This document shows positions 1 to 7,863 of a stretch of DNA of 64,000 nucleotides, piece after piece. Source of the DNA: JBMDXB01 sp048594885 (GTDB lineage: Bacteria > Acidobacteriota > Vicinamibacteria > Vicinamibacterales > 2-12-FULL-66-21); contig JBMDXB010000111.1 in NCBI GenBank assembly GCA_048594885.1, positions 52,078 to 116,077 of the forward strand, given 5' to 3'. The position numbers and the translations under genes are program-made. Each line of letters starts with the position of its first letter. The first letter of the stretch is position 1. The notes under the pieces were generated by a model, which was given only the letters and a program-made list of their open reading frames with translations, did no database searches and was not told where the DNA came from.

Positions 1-1
1 G

Positions 2-493
2 CTGACAGGCGCGAAGGGGGTGAACCTCTGGTCCAGTTTTCGCGGCGCGCCGCCGCAACGCAAGGCGCGGCTGTATATGTCGCTCGTCGAGACCGGACTT
101 GCATCCGCCGTTTCCGGCGCACTGCTGCCGACCGAGCAGCCCTTTCTCTACACGGTGACGTTGACGGCCGTTGACGGCGTTGATCTCGCGACGCTGGAGG
201 GCGCGACGCTCGATGCGATCGAGCGCGTTCGCACTGAGGGCGTCACCGAGCGCGAGACCGAGCGGGGCCGGCGACAGCTCCACGCCCGGTTCGTCTTCGA
301 GAACGACAGCGTCACGAACATCGCGCACCAGCTCGGCTATTTCCAGACGATTGCCGACCACGAGTACCTCGCCTCACTGCAGCAGCGCATCGACGCCGTC
401 ACGGCGGACCAGGTTCACGACGTCGCGCGACGCCGGCTCGCCGCGCCGAACCGCACGGTCGGCCGCTTCGTTCCGTTGAAGGGCTCCCGATGA
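2..493 (+). CDS. M16 family metallopeptidase, C-terminal part (5' end outside window)
   Basis: The reading frame is already open at the window edge and reads LTGAKGVNLWSSFRGAPPQ, so the GTG at 20 is probably not the start and the gene begins upstream. The visible 163 residues match the C-terminal non-catalytic half of M16 (insulinase/pitrilysin-like) zinc peptidases: the late helix with TERETERGRRQL and the end segment DQVHDVARRRL followed by a short beta end. The HxxEH zinc site would lie upstream and cannot be seen. The stop overlaps the ATG of the next M16 gene by 4 bases. In M16B systems one subunit usually carries the zinc site and the partner carries the R/Y pair, so these two genes probably make a heterodimer in the periplasm or cytoplasm. 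Confidence 0.85.
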   Translation: MTGAKGVNLWSSFRGAPPQRKARLYMSLVETGLASAVSGALLPTEQPFLYTVTLTAVDGVDLATLEGATLDAIERVRTEGVTERETERGRRQLHARFVFENDSVTNIAHQLGYFQTIADHEYLASLQQRIDAVTADQVHDVARRRLAAPNRTVGRFVPLKGSR

Positions 494-1764
494 CGACCGC
501 GCTCGCACCCGGCCTGTCGCCCGTCCGTACCGAGCTCCCCAACGGCGCCGTCGTCATGGTGCAGGAGACGACGACCACGCCCGCTGTCACGATCGATTTC
601 ACCTTCAGAGCCGGCGGCATCAACGAACCGCCGGATCTGCCCGGACTGGCGTACCTGCTCGCTCGCGTTCTCGACCGCGGCACTGCGACGCGCTCGGCAG
701 ATCGCATTGCCGAGGAGCTCGACGATCGCGGCGTCGCTCTGCGCATCGCCACTTCGCGGCATACGCTGTCGATTTCGTGCCCGTGCCTTGTCGAAGATTT
801 CGACAGCGTGCTGTCCCTCGTGGTCGACGTCGCGCGCAATCCGATCTTTCCGGAGGATGAGATCGCGAGGCGCCGCGCCGAGGCGATCACGGCGATTCGA
901 CAGGATGACGACAGTACGGCCGTGCGTGCGGTCGAAACCGCGCTCGAGCTGATGTACGGCAAAGGACATCCGTACGCGCGGCGCGCCAAGGGCACGCCCG
1001 AGAGTCTCGAGCGAATCACTCGTGACGCGCTGGTCGCGTTCCATCGACGCGCGCTCGTCCCGTCATCGCTCTGCGTCGTCATTGCGGGTGACGTGCAGCC
1101 GGCACGAGCCATCGAACGGGCGGCAGCGGAGCTCGGTGACTGGCGGGGCGACGCGACGCCGACGCCGGACGTCCCGCCGCCAGTCCACGCTGCGCGCCGG
1201 CGGCGGACGATTCCGATGCCCGGCAAGGCGCAGAGCGACATTGCCTACGGCTTCACCACGATTCGGCGCCTCGACCCGCGGTACTACGCCTACTGGATGA
1301 TGAACAACGTCCTCGGCCAGTTCGGCCTTGGCGGTCGCCTCGGGGAGAACATCCGCGAGCGGCAGGGGATGGCGTACTACGCGTTCAGCTCCTGCGATCC
1401 CAATATCGGGGAGGGCCCGCTGCTCGTTCGCGCCGGCGTCGATCCGAACAACGTCGAGCGCACGCTGGAAGCGATCGACAACGAGGTGCGAGACCTGGGC
1501 CGGAGCGGCCCGACGCCGGTCGAAGTCAACGAGACGCGCGAGTTCCTCATCGGCTCGATCCCGCGGATGCTCGAAACCAATCAGACCATCGCGACGTTTC
1601 TACAGAACGCGGAGCAGTTCGGCCTTGGTCTCGACTACGATCAGCGGCTGCCTGGGTTGATCGCCGCCGTCAGGATCGAGGAGGTCGCCGCCGCTGCGGC
1701 GGAGGTCCTGCATCCCGAAGCCGCCGCTATCGCCGTCGCCGGTCCGCACGAGGCGGAGGGGTGA
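490..1764 (+). CDS. M16 family peptidase-like protein, probable non-catalytic subunit
   Basis: The 424-residue protein has two M16 half-domains. The N-terminal half begins with the usual LPNGAVVMVQE strand and a helix region PGLAYLLARVLDRGT, where active family members carry HxxEH; both His and the Glu are absent, so no zinc site is visible. The C-terminal half keeps the R/Y pair (RERQGMAYYAFS) used by partner subunits for substrate binding. The ATG at 490 overlaps the upstream M16 stop (ATGA), and the stop overlaps the next GTG start. The most likely role is the regulatory or substrate-binding partner of the upstream peptidase. Confidence 0.85.
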   Translation: MTTALAPGLSPVRTELPNGAVVMVQETTTTPAVTIDFTFRAGGINEPPDLPGLAYLLARVLDRGTATRSADRIAEELDDRGVALRIATSRHTLSISCPCLVEDFDSVLSLVVDVARNPIFPEDEIARRRAEAITAIRQDDDSTAVRAVETALELMYGKGHPYARRAKGTPESLERITRDALVAFHRRALVPSSLCVVIAGDVQPARAIERAAAELGDWRGDATPTPDVPPPVHAARRRRTIPMPGKAQSDIAYGFTTIRRLDPRYYAYWMMNNVLGQFGLGGRLGENIRERQGMAYYAFSSCDPNIGEGPLLVRAGVDPNNVERTLEAIDNEVRDLGRSGPTPVEVNETREFLIGSIPRMLETNQTIATFLQNAEQFGLGLDYDQRLPGLIAAVRIEEVAAAAAEVLHPEAAAIAVAGPHEAEG

Positions 1765-2438
1765 CGCGGGCCGTCTTCTTCGACGTCGATTTCACGCTCA
1801 TCTACCCGGGTCCGATGTTCCAGGGCAGCGGGTATCGCGACTTCTGCGCGCAGTACGGCGTCACGGTCGATGCCGACGCGTTCGATCGCGCGGTGGCGGG
1901 GGCCTCGTCGCTCCTCGACGCGCGAGGCGGCATCTACGATCCGCAGATGTTCGTCGCCTACACGCGGCGCATCATCGAGGGGATGGGAGGCTCGGGCCCA
2001 GGCGTCGACGCCGCGGCGCGTGACATCTACGACGAGTGGGCGGCGTGCCACCACTTCGCGATGTACGACGACGTCCCCGATGTGCTCCGCACGCTGCATG
2101 CTGCCGGGTTGACGATCGGGCTGATCTCGAACACGCAGCGCTGCCTCGCGAGTTTCCAGCGTCACTTCGAGCTCGAAGGTCTCTTCGCCGTGACGCTCTC
2201 GTCGTCGGACCACGGCTACATGAAGCCGCATCCCAGCATCTTCGAGGCTGCACTTCGCGCCGCGACGGCGCGGCCGGAGGAAGCCGTCATGGTCGGCGAC
2301 AGCCTCCCGCACGACATCGAAGGCGCCCGCCGCGCCGGCCTGCGCGCGGTGCTGGTCTCGAGATCCGGACGCGTCCAGAGTCCGCCGCCGGGCGTGCCGG
2401 TGATTACGACGCTCCGCGACCTCCCACCGCTGCTATAA
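1761..2438 (+). CDS. HAD superfamily hydrolase
   Basis: This 225-residue protein carries all four HAD motifs. Motif I is FFDVDFTL near the N-terminus (Asp nucleophile and general acid; the third position is Phe where Gly is common), motif II is the Ser of LISNTQ, motif III the Lys of YMKPHPSIF, and motif IV is VGDSLPHDIEGA. It has a helical cap between motifs I and II, as in subfamily I phosphatases of the phosphoglycolate-phosphatase/haloacid type. The substrate is not predictable. The GTG start overlaps the M16 stop (GTGA), suggesting translational coupling. Cytoplasmic. Confidence 0.85.
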   Translation: MTRAVFFDVDFTLIYPGPMFQGSGYRDFCAQYGVTVDADAFDRAVAGASSLLDARGGIYDPQMFVAYTRRIIEGMGGSGPGVDAAARDIYDEWAACHHFAMYDDVPDVLRTLHAAGLTIGLISNTQRCLASFQRHFELEGLFAVTLSSSDHGYMKPHPSIFEAALRAATARPEEAVMVGDSLPHDIEGARRAGLRAVLVSRSGRVQSPPPGVPVITTLRDLPPLL

Positions 2439-2445
2439 CACGCAC

Positions 2446-3276
2446 ATGCAGATTCGCCCGCTGAAGACGCTCGAGGAGTGCCTGCGGGTCGTCGACCTCG
2501 AAAAAGAGGTCTGGGACTACACGGATTCCGAGGACGTCGTTCCAGCGCCCATCCTGATCGTCTCGATCAAGCGCGGCGGGATCCTGCTCGGCGGGTTCGA
2601 CGGCGCAGGTGTGATGAAAGGATTCGTCTACTCGCTGGCGGCGGTGAAGGACGGCAGGCCGACGCAGTGGTCGCACATGCTCGGCGTCACCGAGGACGCG
2701 AGGCACTCGGGCCTCGGCGCGGCGCTGAAGCACGCGCAGCGGGAGCATGCCCTGCGGATGGGGATCGAGCTGATCGAGTGGACCTACGACCCGCTGCAGG
2801 CGCTGAACGCGCACCTGAATTTCGCGAAGCTCGGCGTCATGGCTCGCGAGTACGCCGAAAACATCTACGGCGAGTCGAGCAGCCCGCTTCATCGCGGAAC
2901 GCCGACGGACAGGTTCATCGCCGAGTGGCATCTCGCCGATCCGCACGTCGAGCGGCGCGTCACGTCAACAGGGAAGGCGCTCGTTCGAGACGCCTCGGTC
3001 GCGGCGGCGCCGCTCGTGAACCCGTCGGAGGCAACGGAGGAATGGCTCCTGCCGGGCACGCCGGCACTCGATCTGGATGAGCGTCAGTTACTCGTGGAGA
3101 TTCCGACCGGCTTCACCGTCATGCAGACGGACAATCCGTCGCTGGCGCGCGAGTGGAGAATGACCACACGCGCGATCTTCAAGACCTATTTCGGCCGCGG
3201 CTACAGGGCCGTCGACTTCCTGCTGTCGCGCGAAGCGAGGCGTGGACACTACCTCCTCGCCCGCGACCAACGGTAA
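2446..3276 (+). CDS. GNAT-like acetyltransferase (COG3375-type)
   Basis: The 276-residue protein resembles the predicted GNAT-superfamily proteins grouped as COG3375. An N-terminal acetyltransferase fold covers about residues 1-165, with the beta4/alpha3 acetyl-CoA region HMLGVTEDARHSGLGAALK and the following strand ELIEWTYDPLQALNAHLNF. The C-terminal ~100 residues are family-specific. No substrate is known to me for this family. It starts 7 bases after the HAD gene and ends one base before the convergent HIT gene. Confidence 0.75.
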   Translation: MQIRPLKTLEECLRVVDLEKEVWDYTDSEDVVPAPILIVSIKRGGILLGGFDGAGVMKGFVYSLAAVKDGRPTQWSHMLGVTEDARHSGLGAALKHAQREHALRMGIELIEWTYDPLQALNAHLNFAKLGVMAREYAENIYGESSSPLHRGTPTDRFIAEWHLADPHVERRVTSTGKALVRDASVAAAPLVNPSEATEEWLLPGTPALDLDERQLLVEIPTGFTVMQTDNPSLAREWRMTTRAIFKTYFGRGYRAVDFLLSREARRGHYLLARDQR

Positions 3277-3621
3277 TCAGCCTGGAGGCCAGGTCATCTT
3301 GCGTCCGCCGAGGACGTGCAGGTGGATGTGGAAGACCGTCTGGCCGGCGTCCGCGTTGCAGTTGAAGACCGTGCGATAGCCGCGTTCCGAGTGCCCATGC
3401 TCCTTCGCGAGCGCCGCCGCGCGGCGGACCATCTCTCCGACGAGCGCGTCATCCTCCGCGGTGAGGTCGTTCAGGCTGGCGATGTGCCGGCGCGGCACGA
3501 TGAGCACGTGCATCGGCGCCTGCGGATTGATGTCCTTGAAGGCGACCAGCCGATCGTCCTGGGAGACAATGGTCCCTGGGATCCGCCCGTCGATGACCTT
3601 GCAGAACAGACAATCTGACAT
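3277..3621 (-). CDS. HIT family (histidine triad) nucleotide-binding protein
   Basis: A 114-residue protein of typical Hint size. It begins CLFCKVIDGRIPG with a CxxC pair as in many bacterial HIT proteins and ends with the histidine triad HIHLHVLGGR, whose second His is the nucleophile on nucleoside phosphoramidates in the Hint branch. It is the last gene of a minus-strand run thiD-moaE-moaD-prfA-prmC-HIT, 2 bases after the prmC stop. Function is likely purine nucleoside phosphoramidase; the in vivo substrate is unknown. Confidence 0.92.
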   Translation of the reverse strand: MSDCLFCKVIDGRIPGTIVSQDDRLVAFKDINPQAPMHVLIVPRRHIASLNDLTAEDDALVGEMVRRAAALAKEHGHSERGYRTVFNCNADAGQTVFHIHLHVLGGRKMTWPPG

Positions 3622-3623
3622 CG

Positions 3624-4474
3624 CTACCTCCCGAGGACGATGACGCGGGGAATCTGCTGTAGGTCGTGGCGGATGTCGAGTACACGCCAGCCAGCGGCCC
3701 GTGCCAACCGGACGATTTCTGCGTCCTGTCCGAATCCGAATTCAACAACGAGCCGCCCGCCACCGGCAAGATGCGCCGCGGCCCCATCGAGCAGGCGGCG
3801 GATGACCTTGAGCCCGTCCGGCCCGGCGAACAACGCGCTGTGCGGCTCGTAGCCGATGACCTCGGGCTGCAGCGTGCCGGCATCGACTGTCCGGCAGTAC
3901 GGCGGGTTCGACACGATCAGGTCTGCCCCCCTTTCGACTTCGTCGAGCAGGTTGCTCTCGACAAACGTCATGCGGTCCTGCACACCGTGCCGTTGCGCGT
4001 TGCGCCAGGCGACGGCAAGTGCAGCAGCGGAGCTGTCGGTCGCAATGACGGAAGCCTCGTTGAACTCGCGCGCCAGCGCGACGCCGATGCACCCGCTGCC
4101 CGTTCCGACGTCGACGATGCGCCGCCAGGGACCGGATTCCCGCGCGAGATCGATCGCGGTCTCGACGATGAGCTCGGTTTCAGGCCGTGGGACGAGAACG
4201 TCAGGCGTGACCTCGAAGTCGAGGTTCCAGAACTCGCGATGACCGACGATCATCGCGACCGGCTCGCGTTGTTCGCGCCGCACGACGAGCGGTTCGAACG
4301 CCTCGTCGAAGTCGTCGGCCGCCGGCTCAGGTCCGCGCGTGATCAATTGCGCGCGATCCCAGCCGAGCACGTGGCGCGCGAGTACCTCCGCGTCGATCGC
4401 GGCCTCGTCCACGCCGATGCCTGCGCGCTCGAACCGGTGGCGCGCGTTGGCAACGCGGTCGTGGATCGACGGCA

Positions 4475-4475
<1 letters not shown>
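3624..4475 (-). CDS. prmC: Release factor glutamine N5-methyltransferase PrmC
   Basis: This 283-residue protein methylates the Gln of the GGQ motif of release factors using S-adenosylmethionine. It shows the N-terminal helical release-factor-binding domain (about 1-75), the VPRPETE segment near 95-101, SAM motif I VDVGTGSGCIG near 121-131, and the catalytic NPPY near 190-193. Its start codon overlaps the stop of prfA, its substrate gene (ATGA), the arrangement usual in bacteria, which strongly supports the call. Confidence 0.97.
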
Positions 4476-5551
<1,076 letters not shown>

Positions 5552-5560
5552 TGTTTGAAT

Positions 5561-5587
5561 GGCGGGGTCCCCTGCACCCCGCCAAGC
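5561..5587. repeat. 27-nt hairpin repeat, copy 1 (prfA-moaD gap)
   Basis: GGCGGGG at 5561-5567 pairs with CCCCGCC at 5577-5583 around a 9-base loop. The same 27 bases, with one mismatch, recur at 9770-9796 inside the start of a coding region. Here it fills much of the 66-base gap between the moaD stop and the prfA start. Confidence 0.7.
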
Positions 5588-5617
5588 TCCCTCCGCTCCG
5601 GTCGCGCACGGTGTCAC

Positions 5618-5857
5618 TCATCCGCCGGAAACCGGTGGCAGAAACGCAAGCTCGTCCCCGTCCTTCACAGGCGTCGACAATCGCGCGTACTCTTCGTTCA
5701 CGGCGCAGGAAATCGACGATTCGTATGGCGCAAGCGCCGGGAACTCCGCGACGAGCGCGTCCCACACGCCGCGAGCATCAGTGCCCTCGGCTATCTCGCG
5801 GCGCAGGTCAGCCGCGCCTGCGATCTCCCGCAGCCGCGCGAACAGCCGAATCGTCAC
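5618..5857 (-). CDS. moaD: Molybdopterin synthase sulfur carrier subunit MoaD
   Basis: A ubiquitin-like 79-residue protein ending in the required Gly-Gly (FLPPVSGG), whose C-terminus is thiocarboxylated and donates sulfur to precursor Z. It begins TIRLFARLREIAG, typical of the family. A GTG at 5857 is chosen because it overlaps the moaE stop by 4 bases (GTGA) and gives the normal ~80-residue length; the frame is open much further upstream but that region is moaE. It forms the heterotetrameric molybdopterin synthase with MoaE in the cytoplasm. Confidence 0.93.
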   Translation of the reverse strand: MTIRLFARLREIAGAADLRREIAEGTDARGVWDALVAEFPALAPYESSISCAVNEEYARLSTPVKDGDELAFLPPVSGG

Positions 5858-6348
5858 GAACACGCGCGTTCGAGCGCCAGCCGCTGCGCCGCTCCGTCGT
5901 CCGGATCCGCCGTCGCCCCTTCGATCCAGACGTCCCCGCCCTCGAAGTGCTCGTGCTTCCAGATGGGCGCGATCTGCTTGACGCGCTCGATCGCATAGCG
6001 GCACGCGGCGAACGCGTCGGCGCGATGCGGAGACGCGGCTGCAATGACGACGCTCGCGTCGCCGATCGCCAACCTGCCCGTCCGATGGTGAATCGCCAGC
6101 CGCACGCGCGGCCACTGGCCGGCCGCTTCCGCTGCAATCCGCTCGAACGCGCGCTCCGCGAGCGCCGCATAGGCTTCGTAATCGAGCCACAGCACGCGCC
6201 GGCCTGCGTTCTCGTCGCGTACCAACCCGACGAACGTGGCCACGGCGCCGCAGTCCGCGCCGGCCACGGCGGCGGCGACCGCCGTCGCATCGAGCGGTTC
6301 ACTGGTTACGCGGTACGCATCAGGGCGCGCCTCGAACGCAGCAGCCAT
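5854..6348 (-). CDS. moaE: Molybdopterin synthase catalytic subunit MoaE
   Basis: 164 residues with the MoaE core: an N-terminal GAVATFVGLVRDEN strand-turn, LDYEAYAALAE, and the signature IAPIWKHEHFEGGDVWIEG, which contains the two active-site lysine-region residues that contact the MoaD C-terminus. It converts cyclic pyranopterin monophosphate to molybdopterin. It lies 4 bases downstream of thiD and overlaps moaD. A MobA-like nucleotidyltransferase at 45.7 kb is a possible later step in the same pathway. Confidence 0.95.
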   Translation of the reverse strand: MAAAFEARPDAYRVTSEPLDATAVAAAVAGADCGAVATFVGLVRDENAGRRVLWLDYEAYAALAERAFERIAAEAAGQWPRVRLAIHHRTGRLAIGDASVVIAAASPHRADAFAACRYAIERVKQIAPIWKHEHFEGGDVWIEGATADPDDGAAQRLALERACS

Positions 6349-6352
6349 CCTG

Positions 6353-7141
6353 TCAGTATACCGCGCGCCAGAAGTGGTTCAGGGGGCCGTGGCCGTGCCC
6401 GATCTTCGGCGCGTGACGGATAGCACCTTCGAGATACGCCTTCGCCTTCTCGATCGCGGCGCGATCGTCGAGCCCGAGCGCGAGGTTCGCGGCAATCGCC
6501 GACGCCAGCGTGCAACCGGTGCCGTGCGTGCTCGTGCTTGCGATCCGCTGGCCGCGCAGCTCGAACGTCGTGGCCTTGGTGGCGACGACGTCGATCGCTT
6601 CCGGACCCTCGAGATGACCGCCCTTGACGAGTACGGCGCTGGGTCCGAGCGAGAGGATCCGCGCCGCGGCCTTGTGCATGTCGTCGACGCCGCGGATCTT
6701 CATCTCAGCAAGGATCTCCGCTTCTGCGATGTTCGGCGTGACCAGATGCGCGCGCGGCAGCAGCTCGGCGCGTAGGGCGTGGATCGCCGCCTCCTCGAGC
6801 AGACGGTCGCCGCCTTTCGCCACCATCACGGGATCGATGACGAGGTACGGCAGATCGAGATCCTCCATCGCCGCGGCCACCGCCTCGACGATCGCGGCGT
6901 TGGCGAGCATGCCGGTCTTCACCGCGTCGGCGCCGATGTCGCCGGCGACCGCTTCGATCTGCGCCGTGACGAGGTCGGCGGGAAGCGCCAGCCATCCGCT
7001 GACGCCCATGGTGTTCTGGGCCGTCACGGCGGTGATCGCGCTCGTGCCGAACACGCCGTGCGCCGCGAAGGTCTTCAGGTCCGCCTGAATGCCCGCGCCG
7101 CCACCAGAGTCGCTGCCTGCAATTGTCAGTGCCGTGCGCAT
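6353..7141 (-). CDS. thiD: Hydroxymethylpyrimidine/phosphomethylpyrimidine kinase ThiD
   Basis: A 262-residue ribokinase-fold enzyme that phosphorylates HMP and HMP-phosphate in thiamine synthesis. Visible are the N-terminal substrate site AGSDSGGGAGIQADLKTF, the helix QNTMGV, DPVMVAKGG, TPNIAEAEIL, LVKGGHLEG and the anion-hole/catalytic stretch THGTGCTLASAIAANLA near the end. It is the first gene of the minus-strand run and is divergent from bioY, with only 20 bases between start codons. I see no TPP riboswitch in that space. Confidence 0.95.
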   Translation of the reverse strand: MRTALTIAGSDSGGGAGIQADLKTFAAHGVFGTSAITAVTAQNTMGVSGWLALPADLVTAQIEAVAGDIGADAVKTGMLANAAIVEAVAAAMEDLDLPYLVIDPVMVAKGGDRLLEEAAIHALRAELLPRAHLVTPNIAEAEILAEMKIRGVDDMHKAAARILSLGPSAVLVKGGHLEGPEAIDVVATKATTFELRGQRIASTSTHGTGCTLASAIAANLALGLDDRAAIEKAKAYLEGAIRHAPKIGHGHGPLNHFWRAVY

Positions 7142-7161
7142 ACAGTAAGATTCCAGTCTTT

Positions 7162-7773
7162 ATGACGGTTCACACGGAACGCACCCTGCTCGCAACCTTT
7201 GCCACCGACGCGCGCACCGCCCGCGCCATTCGCATCGCCGCAGTCGCGCTGCTGACGGCGCTGACTGCTGCTGCGGCGCAGGTGAGCATCCGGCTGCCGT
7301 TCACGCCCGTTCCGTTCACGCTCACGCCGATGATCGTGCTCCTCGGCGGCGCCGCGCTCGGCTCGCGCCTCGGCATGACCAGTCAGGTGCTGTACCTCGC
7401 GGCCGGCATCGCCGGCCTGCCGGTGTTCGCAGCGTCCGAGGTGCTGCCGCAAGGTCCGCTGCGGTTGCTCGGGCCGACGGGTGGCTACCTGATGGCGTAT
7501 CCGCTCGCCGCGTTCCTCACGGGCTCGCTCGCCGAGCGTGGCTGCGATCGCCGTTACCTCACATCGGTCGCGGCCATGACCTCGGGACTGCTCGTCATCT
7601 TCGCCGGCGGCGTGGCGTGGCTCGCATGGTTCGCTCGTCCGTTCGCGGCGGGGCTCGATGCTGCAATCATGACCGGCTTCGTGCCATTCATCGCCGCCGA
7701 CGTGTTCAAGCTGTTCGTTGCCGCGGGCATCCTGCCATCCGTCTGGCGGCTCGCCGGCGTCGCTGATCGCTGA
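7162..7773 (+). CDS. bioY: Biotin transporter BioY (ECF S component)
   Basis: A 203-residue, roughly six-helix membrane protein with the BioY hallmarks TPVPFTLTPMIVLLGGAALG and the YLAAGIAGLPVF / GPTGGYLMAYPLAA segments. It binds biotin for energy-coupling-factor uptake or may act alone. The ATG at 7162 is preferred over one 13 codons upstream, which would run into thiD. The last codons (ADR-stop) are written by the first units of the heptamer array that begins at 7765, so the C-terminus may have been altered by the repeat. Confidence 0.93.
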   Translation: MTVHTERTLLATFATDARTARAIRIAAVALLTALTAAAAQVSIRLPFTPVPFTLTPMIVLLGGAALGSRLGMTSQVLYLAAGIAGLPVFAASEVLPQGPLRLLGPTGGYLMAYPLAAFLTGSLAERGCDRRYLTSVAAMTSGLLVIFAGGVAWLAWFARPFAAGLDAAIMTGFVPFIAADVFKLFVAAGILPSVWRLAGVADR

Positions 7774-7834
7774 TCGCTGATCGCCGATCGCTGATCGCCG
7801 ATCGCTGATCGCCGATCGCCGATCGCCGATCCCC
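7765..7834. repeat. Heptamer tandem array GATCGCY, 10 units
   Basis: Ten consecutive 7-base units alternate GATCGCT and GATCGCC, the last degenerating to GATCCCC. The array starts inside the last codons of bioY and fills the convergent gap before the phosphodiesterase gene. Each unit contains a GATC site. The same unit recurs at both sides of the inverted repeat at 63.8-63.95 kb. Confidence 0.9.
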
Positions 7835-7862
7835 TTACCCCTTACCCCTTACCCCTTACCCT
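7835..7862. repeat. Heptamer tandem array TTACCCC, 4 units
   Basis: Directly abutting the GATCGCY array are three perfect TTACCCC units and a fourth ending TTACCCT. They run to 1 base before the stop codon of the minus-strand phosphodiesterase gene. The unit has the same 7-base period as the neighbouring array but an unrelated sequence. Confidence 0.85.
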
Positions 7863-7863
7863 T

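Noticed and set aside
7765..7862. CRISPR array
   Set aside because: The units are 7 bases, contiguous and without spacers; these are simple tandem arrays, and no cas genes are in the window.
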